A stretch of 64,000 bases of DNA. Origin: Methylobacterium sp. NEAU K. Lineage in GTDB: Bacteria; Pseudomonadota; Alphaproteobacteria; Rhizobiales; Beijerinckiaceae. The stretch covers positions 1-64,000 of the forward strand of contig NZ_JAUYZJ010000013.1 of NCBI RefSeq assembly GCF_030700285.1, read 5' to 3'. The stretch's first letter is position 1. Each line of letters starts with the position of its first letter. The notes under the pieces are model-generated. The model made no database searches, had not been told where the DNA came from, and worked only from the letters and a program-made list of their open reading frames with translations. A program made the position numbers and the translations under genes. Below, piece by piece: positions 37,235 through 45,764 of the stretch.

Positions 37235-38059
37235 CTAGTCCTTGTCGAGGGTCAGGTCCGGCGCATCGGGATTCTTCATGCCGACCACGTGGTAGCCGGC
37301 ATCCACGTGCAGGATCTCGCCGGTCATGCCGGCGGCCATGTCGGAGACCAGATAGGCCGCGGTCTCCCCGACCTCGCCGATGGTCACGGTCCGGCGCAGG
37401 GGCGCGTTGTACTCGTTCCACTTCAGGATGTAGCGGAAGTCGCCGATGCCCGAGGCCGCCAGCGTCTTGATCGGGCCGGCCGAGATCGCGTTGACCCGGA
37501 TGTTCTTTGGACCGAGATCGGCCGCGAGGTAGCGCACCGACGCCTCGAGCGCCGCCTTGGCCACGCCCATGACGTTGTAGTGCGGCATCCACTTCTCGGC
37601 GCCGTAATAGGTCAGCGTCACCAGTGAGCCGCCGGGCCGCATGATCTTCTCGGCGCGCTGGGCCACCGCGGTGAACGAGTAGCACGAGACCAGGAGCGAC
37701 TTGGTGAAGTTGTCCTCCGAGGTCTCGATGTAGCGGCCGGTCAGCTCGTCCTTGTCCGAGAAGGCGATGCAGTGGACGACGAAGTCGATGCCTTCGGGGA
37801 AGACCCGCGCGGCCTCCTCGAACACGGCGTCGATCGTGGCCGCCTCGGTCACGTCGCAATGACCGATGACGTGGGCGTCGAGTTCCTTGGCCAGCGGCTC
37901 GACCCGCTTGCGCAGGGCGTCGCCCTGGTAGGTGAAGGCGAGTTCCGCCCCGTGCGCGCGGGCGCTTCGGGCGATGCCCCAGGCGATCGAGCGGTTGTTG
38001 GCGACCCCGAGGACGATGCCCCGCTTGCCCGCCAGAAGACCCTGCCCGTGTTCCGCCAT
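37235..38059 (-). CDS. fabI: Enoyl-[acyl-carrier-protein] reductase (NADH) FabI
   Basis: A 274-residue SDR-type reductase completing each fatty acid elongation cycle. It shows the FabI-specific cofactor loop GVANNRSIAWGIA near residue 17, HCIAFSDKDELTG, and the catalytic Tyr-x6-Lys region in LTYYGAEKWMPHYNVMGVAKAAL, followed by SAGPIKTLAASGIGDF, the acyl-binding loop targeted by triclosan. Its stop lies 2 bases beyond the AAA pseudogene end, and the dnaJ-like gene is 85 bases upstream on the same strand, a pairing common in this group. Confidence 0.95.
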   Translation of the reverse strand: MAEHGQGLLAGKRGIVLGVANNRSIAWGIARSARAHGAELAFTYQGDALRKRVEPLAKELDAHVIGHCDVTEAATIDAVFEEAARVFPEGIDFVVHCIAFSDKDELTGRYIETSEDNFTKSLLVSCYSFTAVAQRAEKIMRPGGSLVTLTYYGAEKWMPHYNVMGVAKAALEASVRYLAADLGPKNIRVNAISAGPIKTLAASGIGDFRYILKWNEYNAPLRRTVTIGEVGETAAYLVSDMAAGMTGEILHVDAGYHVVGMKNPDAPDLTLDKD

Positions 38060-38144
38060 GATCGATCCTGGAAACCTCTCGGCACCTTGCAGCGCCGGGG
38101 CGCCTCCTTACCGGAGCCGGCCCGGCGACGGAAGTCCGGCCGGA

Positions 38145-39059
38145 CTATGCGGCCTTGGCGCGCCGGCCCCGGGCGAACTCGATCAGCGCCGCATCCTCAC
38201 CCTCTGGCAGGATGATCGCCGTGGTGGCGAGGAGGTCCCCGCGCGTGCCGTCCTTCCGGGGCAGCCCCTTTCCGCGCAAGCGGAAGGTTCGACCGGAACT
38301 CGTCATCGGCGGCATCTTCATCTCGACCGCACCGGTCAGCGTCGGCACCCGGATCGTGCCGCCCAGAACGGCATCCTCCAGGGGCACCTCGACGCTGGTG
38401 CGCAGGTCGGCCCCCTCGACGGTGAAGCGGGGATGCGGCCGGATTCGGATGGTCAGCAATGCGTCCCCGGGCTCGCCGCGCGGACCAGCGCTCTGGCCAA
38501 GGCCGCGGAGCCGGATCGTCTGGCCGTCGACGACGCCCCGGGGGATCATGACGTCGACTTCCCGTCCGGTCGGGAGAGCGAGGCGGAGCTTCTCCTCGCT
38601 GGCGACCTGCTCCAGGCTCACCGACAGCTCGGCCGCGACATCCTCGCCCTTGGCCGGCTGCCGCTGCGCGCCGGGCCCGGCACCGCCGGCGCGGAACGCC
38701 TCGCCGAAGATGTGCGAGAAGATGTCCTCGCCCATGCCGCCGCCGCCCATGCCGCCCTGACGGGCGCGGGCCATGTTCTCGAAGTCGAAACCGGCCGACC
38801 GTCCGCCGCCGAATCCCTCGAAGCCGGTGGCGCGCGGCCTGCCGTCAGCGTCGATCTCGCCGCGGTCGAACTGCTTGCGCTTCTCGGCATCGCCCAGGAT
38901 CTCATAGGCCGAGTTCGCCTCGGCGAAGCGGTCCTTGGCCTTCACGTCGTTCTTGTTGCGGTCGGGGTGGAAGTCCTTGGCGAGCTTGCGATAGGCCTTC
39001 TTGATATCGGCCTCGCTCGCCCCCTTGGCCACGCCCAGCACGTCGTAGGGATTGCGCAT
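38145..39059 (-). CDS. DnaJ-like co-chaperone lacking the zinc finger (CbpA type)
   Basis: A 304-residue J-domain protein. Residues 3-65 form the J domain (PYDVLGVAKGASEADIKKAYRKLAKDFHPDRNKND) with the HPD tripeptide that stimulates DnaK ATPase. A Gly/Phe/Met-rich region (~80-125) follows, then the C-terminal substrate-binding domains from ~140 (KGEDVAAELSVSLEQVASEEKLRL) without the four CxxCxGxG repeats of DnaJ, as in CbpA/DjlA-independent class II proteins. Start ATG at 39059 gives MRNPYDVLGV. It precedes fabI. Confidence 0.88.
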   Translation of the reverse strand: MRNPYDVLGVAKGASEADIKKAYRKLAKDFHPDRNKNDVKAKDRFAEANSAYEILGDAEKRKQFDRGEIDADGRPRATGFEGFGGGRSAGFDFENMARARQGGMGGGGMGEDIFSHIFGEAFRAGGAGPGAQRQPAKGEDVAAELSVSLEQVASEEKLRLALPTGREVDVMIPRGVVDGQTIRLRGLGQSAGPRGEPGDALLTIRIRPHPRFTVEGADLRTSVEVPLEDAVLGGTIRVPTLTGAVEMKMPPMTSSGRTFRLRGKGLPRKDGTRGDLLATTAIILPEGEDAALIEFARGRRAKAA

Positions 39060-39266
39060 CGGTCTCTTGGGCTGTGCGGTGTGGGGTATCCACCCGGATG
39101 TGGGAAGGATGTTGCATCCCTGCAACGCTCGCGGCGGCAAAAGTCTGCGGGATCGAGCCCTGCGTCAAGCGGCGGAACTCGCCGCGGGGCGCCGGAGCGC
39201 ATAACCTGGCGACGCGCCCCGGCCGCATGCACGTCCAGGGCGAACCGAGAAGAGCCGGGACTAGCG

Positions 39267-39650
39267 ATGCACTATGCCTGCGACCACGTTCATCTGCGCA
39301 GCCGCGACGCCGTGAAGGCCGCGGCGTTCTACGTCGCGGCCTTCGGGGCGCGGGAGGTGAAGCGCGTCGGTACCGATCCGGTGCAGCGCGTGGTGCTCGA
39401 CCTCGGCGGCCTCAGCGTGTTCATCGAGCAGGCGCCCGCAGGGATCGCGGCCGCCGCAGCCACGCCCTGCCTCGGCATCGAGCATATCGGCCTTCGCGTC
39501 GCCGACATCGAGGCGGCGCTGGCCGATCTGGCCGCCCGGGGCGTGCCGGTGAAGGCCGGCATCACCGAGCGCGGGCCCGGCCTCCGGATCGCCTTCGTGG
39601 AGGGGCCGGACGGCGCCCTGATCGAGATCCTGGAGCGGCGGCCCGTCTGA
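39267..39650 (+). CDS. VOC (glyoxalase/bleomycin-resistance fold) protein
   Basis: A 127-residue VOC-superfamily protein with two beta-alpha-beta-beta-beta units: HVHLRSRDAVKAAAFYVAAFGAREV and HIGLRVADIEAALADLAARGVPV, ending DGALIEILERRPV. Metal-ligand candidates are the His in DHVHLR, the Glu in IEQAP, His in EHIGLR and the C-terminal Glu in IEIL. Its stop overlaps the start of the ABC binding protein gene (TGATG), so it heads that operon. Function unknown. Confidence 0.8.
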   Translation: MHYACDHVHLRSRDAVKAAAFYVAAFGAREVKRVGTDPVQRVVLDLGGLSVFIEQAPAGIAAAAATPCLGIEHIGLRVADIEAALADLAARGVPVKAGITERGPGLRIAFVEGPDGALIEILERRPV

Positions 39651-40702
39651 TGGGTCCCTTTTTCGGACGCGGCGATCCGCTCGGGGTGGCGCTGCTGCTG
39701 TTCCTCGCCCTGGCGAACGGGGCCGCGGGCCGCCCGTTCACTGATGCGGCCGGCCGCACCGTCGAGATCCCCGACCGGGTCGAGCGCGTGCTGGCCGCCG
39801 GGCCGCCGGGTTCGGTGCTGCTCTACACCCTCGCCCCCGACATGATGACCGGCTGGGTGAGCGCCCCCGGACCCGAGGCCCTGCCCTATCTCGAAACCCG
39901 TGCCCGGACCCTCCCGGTCTACGGGCGGCTAACCGGGCGCGGCGGCACCGCCAATGTCGAGGCCGTGCTCGCCGCCAAGCCCGACCTGATCGTCGATTCC
40001 GGCAGCCTCGGGCCGACTTACGCGTCGCTCGCCGACCGGGTCCAGGCGCAGACCGGCATCCCCTACATCCTGCTCGACGGCAGCTTCGCCAGGACACCCG
40101 AGACCTATCGGCAGCTCGGCGCCGCCCTGGGCCGGCAGGCCGATGCGGACGCCCTGGCGGCCTACGCGCAGGACCTGACCGCGGCGGTCTCGAAGGCGGT
40201 CGGATCGGTTCCCGGGGAGAAGCGGCCGCGCGTCTACTACGCGCGGGGGCCGCGCGGTCTTGAGACGGGCTTCGCCGGCTCGATCAACACCGAACTGCTG
40301 GAGGCGGCCGGGGGCCGCAACGTCGCGCAGGACGGCGGCGGGCGGCTCGGCGCCGTCTCCCCGGAGCAGGTGCTGGGCTGGAACCCGGACGTGATCGTCA
40401 CGCTCGATCCGGCCTGGGCGGCGAACCTGCGCAGCGACCCGCTCTGGAAGGACGTGAAGGCGGTACGCTCCGGCCGGGTCTACGTGGCGCCGCTGCGGCC
40501 GTTCCCGTGGTTCGACGCGCCGCCCGGGGTCAACCGGCTGATCGGCCTGCGCTGGCTCGCGGGGCTGCTCCATCCGGACCTGTTCCCGGAGCCGATGCCG
40601 GAGGTGGTGCGCGGATTCTATAGCCGCTTCTACCACGTCGAACTCGATGCCGCTTCGGCCGAGGCTGTCCTCGCCCCGGCGTCGCCGGGCCCGGCCCGGT
40701 GA
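39650..40702 (+). CDS. Iron/cobalamin-type ABC transporter substrate-binding protein
   Basis: A 350-residue FecB/BtuF-family binding protein with a signal peptide (residues ~1-27, LLLFLALANGAAG). The mature part starts PFTDAAGRTVEIPDRVERVLAAGPPGS, the standard opening of the family, and has the long rigid helix AALGRQADADALAAYAQDLTAAVS between two lobes. Its ATG overlaps the glyoxalase stop and its end overlaps the GTG of the permease gene. The ligand (siderophore, heme or cobalamin) is not evident; no riboswitch or TonB receptor is nearby. Confidence 0.85.
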   Translation: MGPFFGRGDPLGVALLLFLALANGAAGRPFTDAAGRTVEIPDRVERVLAAGPPGSVLLYTLAPDMMTGWVSAPGPEALPYLETRARTLPVYGRLTGRGGTANVEAVLAAKPDLIVDSGSLGPTYASLADRVQAQTGIPYILLDGSFARTPETYRQLGAALGRQADADALAAYAQDLTAAVSKAVGSVPGEKRPRVYYARGPRGLETGFAGSINTELLEAAGGRNVAQDGGGRLGAVSPEQVLGWNPDVIVTLDPAWAANLRSDPLWKDVKAVRSGRVYVAPLRPFPWFDAPPGVNRLIGLRWLAGLLHPDLFPEPMPEVVRGFYSRFYHVELDAASAEAVLAPASPGPAR

Positions 40703-41754
40703 GCCGGAGCCCGGCGGCCGTTGCGGCCCCGGCCCCGATGCGCCGGGGCTTCGGGATCCCGACGGCGATCCTCTCCGGCTTCGCGCTCCTGGCGCTGGCC
40801 CTGCTCGGGCTCGCCGTCGGCAAGTACCCGGTCCCGCTCACCGACCTCGCCGGCGTTCTCGGGCACCGGCTGCTCGGCCTGCCGTCGCGGGCGCCGGCAG
40901 CGGCCGAGACCGTGGTGATGCAGGTCCGCCTGCCCCGGGTCGTCGCCGCCCTGACGGTCGGGGCGGCGCTGTCGGCGGCAGGGGCGACCTACCAGGGCCT
41001 GTTCCGCAACCCGCTGGTCTCGCCGGACATCCTCGGCGTCTCGGCCGGGGCCGGGCTCGGGGCGGTGCTGGGGATCTATCTCGGCCTGCCCGTGGCGGCG
41101 ATCCAGGGGCTCGCCTTCGCGGGCGGCCTCGGCGCGGTGGCGGCGGTGTACGGCGTCGGGCTCGCAGTGCGGCGCCACGACCCGGTCCTCACCCTGGTTC
41201 TGGCGGGCGTCGCGGTCGGAGCGGCTCTCGGCGCGGGCATCTCGCTCCTGAAGGTGCTCGCCGACCCCTACAACCAGCTGCCGGCGATCACGTTCTGGCT
41301 GCTCGGCAGCCTGTCGTCGGTCACCCTCGGCGACGTGGCCGCGGTCCTGCCGGCAATGCTCGTCGGCCTGGCGCCGCTGGTGCTGCTGCGCTGGCGCATG
41401 AACCTCATGAGCCTCGGCGACGAGGAGGCGCGCGCGCTGGGCGTCGAGACGCGGCTGCTGCGCCCCGTATTGATCGCCGGGGCGACGCTGGTGACGGCGG
41501 CCGCCGTCTCGATGACAGGGGTGATCGGCTGGATCGGCCTGATCGTCCCGCACATCGCCCGCCTGCTGGTCGGGCCGGATTATCGCCGGCTGCTGCCGGC
41601 CTCGCTGGCCCTGGGGGCAGGCTATCTGCTCGCCGTGGACCTGATCGCCCGGACCGCCGGGACGATCGAGGTGCCGCTCGGCATCCTCACGGCCCTAGTC
41701 GGTGCGCCGTTCTTCCTGTGGCTGCTGGCCGCCGGGCGCCGGGGACGCGCCTGA
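40699..41754 (+). CDS. FecCD-family ABC permease
   Basis: A 351-residue polytopic permease with about ten hydrophobic helices. Diagnostic stretches are RLPRVVAALTVGAALSAAGATYQGLFRNPLVSPDILGVSAGAG and the coupling-helix GLIVPHIARLLVGPDYRRLLPASLALGA region. It uses a GTG start overlapping the binding-protein gene and its stop overlaps the ATPase ATG (TGATG). Together with 39650 and 41754 it forms a complete BtuCDF/FecBCD-type importer. Confidence 0.92.
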   Translation: MSRSPAAVAAPAPMRRGFGIPTAILSGFALLALALLGLAVGKYPVPLTDLAGVLGHRLLGLPSRAPAAAETVVMQVRLPRVVAALTVGAALSAAGATYQGLFRNPLVSPDILGVSAGAGLGAVLGIYLGLPVAAIQGLAFAGGLGAVAAVYGVGLAVRRHDPVLTLVLAGVAVGAALGAGISLLKVLADPYNQLPAITFWLLGSLSSVTLGDVAAVLPAMLVGLAPLVLLRWRMNLMSLGDEEARALGVETRLLRPVLIAGATLVTAAAVSMTGVIGWIGLIVPHIARLLVGPDYRRLLPASLALGAGYLLAVDLIARTAGTIEVPLGILTALVGAPFFLWLLAAGRRGRA

Positions 41755-42527
41755 TGCTGCTGCGGGTCCGGGATCTCGCGTTTGGGTACGGGGCGCGGAC
41801 GGTTGGCACGGGCGTGTCGTTCGGCCTCGAGGCGGGCGAGGTGCTGTGCCTGCTCGGCCCGAACGGCGGCGGCAAGACCACCCTGTTCAAGACGCTGCTC
41901 GGCCTGCTGCCGCCCCGGGGCGGGCGCGTCAGTCTCGACGGCGCGGACCTTTTCCGGCTGTCCCGCACAGAGGTCGCGCGCAGGATCGCCTACGTGCCGC
42001 AGGCCCACGCCGCCTTCTTCCCGTTCACGGTGCGGGAGGTAGTGGTTATGGGCCGGGCGAGCCGGCTCGGGCCGTTCTCTACCCCCGGGCCTTCGGACGA
42101 AGCGGCAGCCCAACGGGCGCTGGCCACCCTCGGCATCCAGCACCTGTCGGAGACGACCTACACGGAGATCAGCGGCGGCGAGCGTCAGCTGGTGCTGATC
42201 GCCCGGGCGCTCAGCGGCGAGCCGCGGCTGCTGATGATGGACGAGCCCACCGCGAGCCTTGATTTCGGCAATCAGGCCCGCGTGCTGACACAGGTGCGCC
42301 GCTTGGCGCAGGCCGGGATCGCCGTGATGCTCTCGACCCACGACCCCGGTCATGCGCTGCTCTGCGCCGACCGGGTCCTGGCCCTTCACGACGGAGGCCT
42401 CGCCGCCTGCGGGCCGCCCGCGGAGACGGTCACGCCGGCGCTCCTGCGCCTGATCTACGGGGTCGAGGTCGTGGTGGCGCCGGTGCCGGGCGTCGCCGCG
42501 CCGGTCTGTGCACCAGTGCTCGACTGA
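41754..42527 (+). CDS. ABC transporter ATP-binding protein (FecE/BtuD type)
   Basis: A 257-residue ABC ATPase with Walker A GPNGGGKTTLFK, signature ISGGERQLVLIARAL, Walker B LLMMDEPTASLD and the H-loop STHDPGHAL. It ends the operon of 39267-42527 and is convergent with the Crp/Fnr regulator gene, 19 bases away. Length is normal. Confidence 0.92.
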   Translation: MLLRVRDLAFGYGARTVGTGVSFGLEAGEVLCLLGPNGGGKTTLFKTLLGLLPPRGGRVSLDGADLFRLSRTEVARRIAYVPQAHAAFFPFTVREVVVMGRASRLGPFSTPGPSDEAAAQRALATLGIQHLSETTYTEISGGERQLVLIARALSGEPRLLMMDEPTASLDFGNQARVLTQVRRLAQAGIAVMLSTHDPGHALLCADRVLALHDGGLAACGPPAETVTPALLRLIYGVEVVVAPVPGVAAPVCAPVLD

Positions 42528-42546
42528 GCGAGCGGGCCGGATCGGC

Positions 42547-43359
42547 TCAGCCCCGCGCGCTTCCGCACAGGGTCACGGCCGACTCCACGTCCCGGCCCAC
42601 ATCGGCGGGCGGTTCGATCCGGTCGAGGCCGTCGTCGGTGTAGACCGCGCCGAGCACGGTCTCGTAATGCGCCTTCACTCGACCATGGCACTCGCAGGCG
42701 GCGGCCGCCATCGACCGCCGGTCGAGGACGGTGATGCGCCCCCGCCCGACCCGGATGAAGCCCTGTTCCTGAAGGGCGCGCAGGATGCGGGTCAGGTAGG
42801 TCCGCTGGACGCCGAGCATCGAGGCCAGAAGCTCGTGGGTGATCGGCAGCGTGTCACCGCCGATCCGATCCTGGAGGGTCAGGAGCCAGCGCAGGCAGCG
42901 CTGCTCGATGGGATGCAGGGCGTTGCAGGCCGCGGCCTGGAGCACCTGGGCGAGCAGGCAATCGGAATAGCGCGCGAACAGGTTGCGCAGGTCGGTGGAG
43001 CGGCGCTTGGCTTCCTGCAGCCTCCCCGCCTCGAGACGCAGCATCGGCCCGCCGAGCTGCACCACCGCCTGGGTCGAGGCCGGCACGTGGCCCTGGCTCA
43101 CGATGCCGCCGACCGCGCCCTCGTGACCGATGGTAGCGGTCTCGGCGCAGCGCCCGTCCCGGGTGGGGATCAGCAGGGCCACCACGGCGTAGTCGCAGGG
43201 GAAGGTGATGTGCGTCACCTGCGCCCCGGCCTCGAACACGGTGTCGCCCTTGGCGTAGGAGACCGGCTCGAGATGGGGCGCGATCAACGCGCGGTCCGAT
43301 TCTCGAAGCGCATCGAGAAGCAGGTTGCCCGTGCGGGCGGCGGCACTGTCAGGAGGCAT
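42547..43359 (-). CDS. Crp/Fnr-family transcriptional regulator
   Basis: A 270-residue regulator. The N-terminal cyclic-nucleotide-like beta-roll (VSYAKGDTVFEAGAQVTHITFP) is followed by the dimer helix region and the C-terminal winged helix LPITHELLASMLGVQRTYLTRILRALQEQGFIRVGRGRITVLD. The four N-terminal cysteines of Fnr are absent, so it does not look like an oxygen-sensing [4Fe-4S] protein. Upstream (43462-43489) lies an AT-rich palindrome that may be an autoregulatory site. Convergent with the ABC ATPase gene. Effector unknown. Confidence 0.85.
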   Translation of the reverse strand: MPPDSAAARTGNLLLDALRESDRALIAPHLEPVSYAKGDTVFEAGAQVTHITFPCDYAVVALLIPTRDGRCAETATIGHEGAVGGIVSQGHVPASTQAVVQLGGPMLRLEAGRLQEAKRRSTDLRNLFARYSDCLLAQVLQAAACNALHPIEQRCLRWLLTLQDRIGGDTLPITHELLASMLGVQRTYLTRILRALQEQGFIRVGRGRITVLDRRSMAAAACECHGRVKAHYETVLGAVYTDDGLDRIEPPADVGRDVESAVTLCGSARG

Positions 43360-43461
43360 CGGAGGCGGAGGATCTTGGGATTAGAGGCTCCCGACAGGAT
43401 CCTCGTTGGGCGGCCCGTCAAGGCTGGCACGGACCGATACGCATAAGTCGCGTCCGCCTTT

Positions 43462-43489
43462 ATTGAACTAACTTAAGTCTATGTTCAAT
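43462..43489. promoter_or_regulatory. AT-rich 7-bp inverted repeat upstream of the Crp/Fnr gene
   Basis: ATTGAAC (43462-43468) and GTTCAAT (43483-43489) are exact inverse complements across 14 bases that themselves contain the palindrome ACTTAAGT. The site lies 103 bases upstream of the Crp/Fnr start and only 8 bases beyond the stop of the GH25 gene. Confidence 0.4.
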
Positions 43490-43496
43490 CCACCTC

Positions 43497-44381
43497 TTAT
43501 TTGTCCGTGCACAATCCCTGCTCCGAGAGCCGCTTGTGCTCCCGCGGATCGCAGTCGGTGGACAGGAACGAGGCCCAGTCGGAGGGCGTGCCGTAGAAGG
43601 CGTTGCGGTCGACGTCGCCCTGCACCCCCGGCACGCGCCCGGTGGAGGTGAACTGCCACAGCATCCACTTCCGGTTCACGAAGCGCTGCTCCGGCTCCGC
43701 CGCGGTGGAGCGCAGCCAGTGCGGGTAGTCGGGCAATTCGCCTTCGAGCACGTCCTTGTGGAAGGTGATGTCGGTGTAGATGATCGGGCGCTTGCCGGTG
43801 TAGCGCTCCATCTCCTCCAGCATCTCGGTGACCATCGCCAGTGCCTGCGCCTTGGGCAGTTTCTTCGGGCAGGTCTGCGAATGGCCGTTCCACTCCACGT
43901 CGAGCACCGGCGGCAGCGCCGTGGGGTCGTTCGGGACGTTTCTCTTGAACCAGTCCATCTGCTCCCGGGCGGAGCGGCACCAGAACACGAAGTGGTAGGC
44001 GCCGCGCGGCACTCCGGCCCGGGCCGCCCCGTCCCAGTTGCTGCGGAAGCGCTCGTCGACGTGGTCGCCCCCCTCGGTCGCCTTGATGAAGGCGAACTGG
44101 GTGCCGGCGGCCCGGACCGAGGCCCAGTCGACGTTGCCCTGCCATTTCGAGATGTCGATGCCCTGGATCGGGTGCTGTTTGGCCTTGGCCACGCCCGGAT
44201 GGGGCTTGGCATCGCCCTTGGTCGGGTAGAAGTCCTGATTGGACGCGCAGGCGCCGAGACCCGCCAGCACCAGGGCGGCGACGACCCGGGCCGCGCCCCG
44301 CCGGGCGCCCCTCAGACGGCCGGCCACGCCCCGGACCAGCTCCTCGGACGGCAACCGCGAAAGCTTGTGAATCCGCGACAT
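43497..44381 (-). CDS. GH25 lysozyme-like lipoprotein
   Basis: A 294-residue exported muramidase of glycoside hydrolase family 25, which cleaves the MurNAc-GlcNAc bond. The N-terminal hydrophobic segment ends VAALVLAGLGACAS, with a lipobox-like LGAC, so it is probably a lipoprotein. The catalytic residues lie in GIDISKWQG (Asp) and LPPVLDVEWNG (Asp-x-Glu), and the end of the barrel contains KWMLWQFTSTGRVPG. The mature domain starts about residue 70. Substrate or cell-biological role (self wall turnover or phage-like) is unknown. Confidence 0.88.
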   Translation of the reverse strand: MSRIHKLSRLPSEELVRGVAGRLRGARRGAARVVAALVLAGLGACASNQDFYPTKGDAKPHPGVAKAKQHPIQGIDISKWQGNVDWASVRAAGTQFAFIKATEGGDHVDERFRSNWDGAARAGVPRGAYHFVFWCRSAREQMDWFKRNVPNDPTALPPVLDVEWNGHSQTCPKKLPKAQALAMVTEMLEEMERYTGKRPIIYTDITFHKDVLEGELPDYPHWLRSTAAEPEQRFVNRKWMLWQFTSTGRVPGVQGDVDRNAFYGTPSDWASFLSTDCDPREHKRLSEQGLCTDK

Positions 44382-44583
44382 CAGTGCTCAGCCCGCCACC
44401 GAAGAAGCGCCAAAGACAGGCGTAATCGATGGCCCCGGCGCGGTTAACGGAGCTTTGCGATCATTGCGGCGGAATTCCGAGATGCGTTGCGCCGCCGCGA
44501 CATACCGCATCAATCCCCGTCTGGTTCACAGGCCCGCATCCGGCTAAGTGCTGCTACCGCAACGCGACTCCCGTCACGGTCCC

Positions 44584-45027
44584 GTGAGCAAGCAGCTGTT
44601 TACCATAGGTTACGAAGGGCTCGATCCTGAGCGCCTCACCGATGCCCTGCGGTCGGCCGGCGTCGCCGTGCTGGCCGACGTTCGGGCGGTGGCGAACTCG
44701 CGAAAGCGCGGCTTCTCGAAGGGGGCGCTCGGAACCGGGCTCCGGGAGGCCGGGCTGGGTTACGCGCATCTGCGCAGCCTCGGCACGCCGAAGGCGGGCC
44801 GCCAGGCGGCCCGGGCCGACGACGCGGCCCTGATGCGCAGGATCTACTGCGAGGAGGTGCTCGACACCGCCGCCGGCGGGGCCGCTCTCGACGAGCTCGC
44901 CGCGATGGCGGAGGCCGCGCCGACCTGCCTGCTGTGCTTCGAGCGCGATCCGGCGCGCTGCCACCGCCGCGTGCTGGCGGAGCGGCTCGCGGCGCGGGGG
45001 TTTTCCGTCAGCGACCTGTTCGGCTGA
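44584..45027 (+). CDS. DUF488 family protein
   Basis: A 147-residue DUF488 protein. It opens KQLFTIGYEGLDPERLTDAL and ends with the family's CLLCFERDPARCHRRVLAERL, containing a Cys-x2-Cys and the C-x3-H motif typical of these proteins. DUF488 proteins are associated with DNA-processing and host-defence contexts in some genomes but have no settled biochemistry. The GTG at 44584 was preferred; an in-frame GTG 36 bases earlier is possible and no strong Shine-Dalgarno supports either. Confidence 0.8.
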   Translation: MSKQLFTIGYEGLDPERLTDALRSAGVAVLADVRAVANSRKRGFSKGALGTGLREAGLGYAHLRSLGTPKAGRQAARADDAALMRRIYCEEVLDTAAGGAALDELAAMAEAAPTCLLCFERDPARCHRRVLAERLAARGFSVSDLFG

Positions 45028-45029
45028 CC

Positions 45030-45395
45030 TCAGCTCGGGATCCGCGCAGCGGCGAGCCGCCGAATCGGACGCAGCGCCGCGCTCAGGAGCGCCCGCGGCG
45101 CGCGGAGCCCTCCCGCCGTCTTCGCGGCCGGACGGCGGCGATAGGGATCGGTCACGGGCTCGACGGGCAGGTACAGCGCCTCGCGGAACGTCTGTTCCAG
45201 GAGAGTCCTGCCGTCGTCGTCGGTGATCACCAGGGCGGCATCGAGAAGCCGCGGATCGCCGCCGTGCTGGCGCATCAGGCCCTGGACGATCGTGCGCGCG
45301 GTCGCCCGGGCTGCGTCCAGGTCGGCGACCCACTGGGCCGCCGGCGCGGGCAGCCAGGCGCCGCCGAGGCGGATGTTGAAGCAGGCATGGACCAT
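45030..45395 (-). CDS. DUF6894-type small protein
   Basis: A 121-residue protein resembling the DUF6894 group common in Methylobacterium and Bradyrhizobium: short beta-strands MVHACFNIRLGGAW, LDAARATARTIVQGLM and VITDDDGRTLLEQTFREAL. The C-terminal 40 residues are Arg/Ala-rich. Convergent with the DUF488 gene (3 bases apart). Function unknown. Confidence 0.5.
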   Translation of the reverse strand: MVHACFNIRLGGAWLPAPAAQWVADLDAARATARTIVQGLMRQHGGDPRLLDAALVITDDDGRTLLEQTFREALYLPVEPVTDPYRRRPAAKTAGGLRAPRALLSAALRPIRRLAAARIPS

Positions 45396-45442
45396 GGGGG
45401 GGCTCCTCGGCGGACCCGGCGGGTCCCGGCCGGCGGCAAGTT

Positions 45443-45658
45443 TCAGGCGGCCTGGGCGCCGTCGAGGGTTTCGGCCTTGGGCTCGGCCGCCGATTTCGGG
45501 TCGAAGGCATCCGCCAGCAGGCCGAGGCGCCGCGCCATGTCGCGCACCTCGTTGAGCGCGATGGACTTCTGGCCTTCCTTGACCGCCCGTGTGATGTCGC
45601 TGACCTGCGTGGTGGCGACCCGCCTCAGTTCTTCGGCGAGCTGGTGGCTGGTCATCAT
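45443..45658 (-). CDS. Hypothetical small helical protein
   Basis: A 71-residue protein, MMTSHQLAEELRRVATTQVSDI-like start, predicted to be mainly helical with a Glu/Ala-rich tail. No family recognised. ATG at 45658 chosen. Its neighbours are the DUF6894 gene downstream and the LuxR response regulator gene upstream on the same strand. Confidence 0.4.
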   Translation of the reverse strand: MMTSHQLAEELRRVATTQVSDITRAVKEGQKSIALNEVRDMARRLGLLADAFDPKSAAEPKAETLDGAQAA

Positions 45659-45764
45659 CGCGTCCGTTCCCGGATTGGTTCGTCTCGGCCGCGACCGTGG
45701 TGGCAGAGCGCTTACCAACGGGTTTCAGGAAGCCCTGAAGCCTGTGGACAAGGCGGCGGCGCGC

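Noticed and set aside
39060..39266. Cobalamin riboswitch before the ABC importer operon
   Set aside because: No B12-box-like sequence or recognisable long-range pairing was seen in the gap.
43462..43489. FNR/FixK site upstream of the Crp/Fnr gene
   Set aside because: The half-site spacing (14 bases) and sequence TTGAAC do not fit TTGAT-N4-ATCAA; treated only as an unassigned palindrome.
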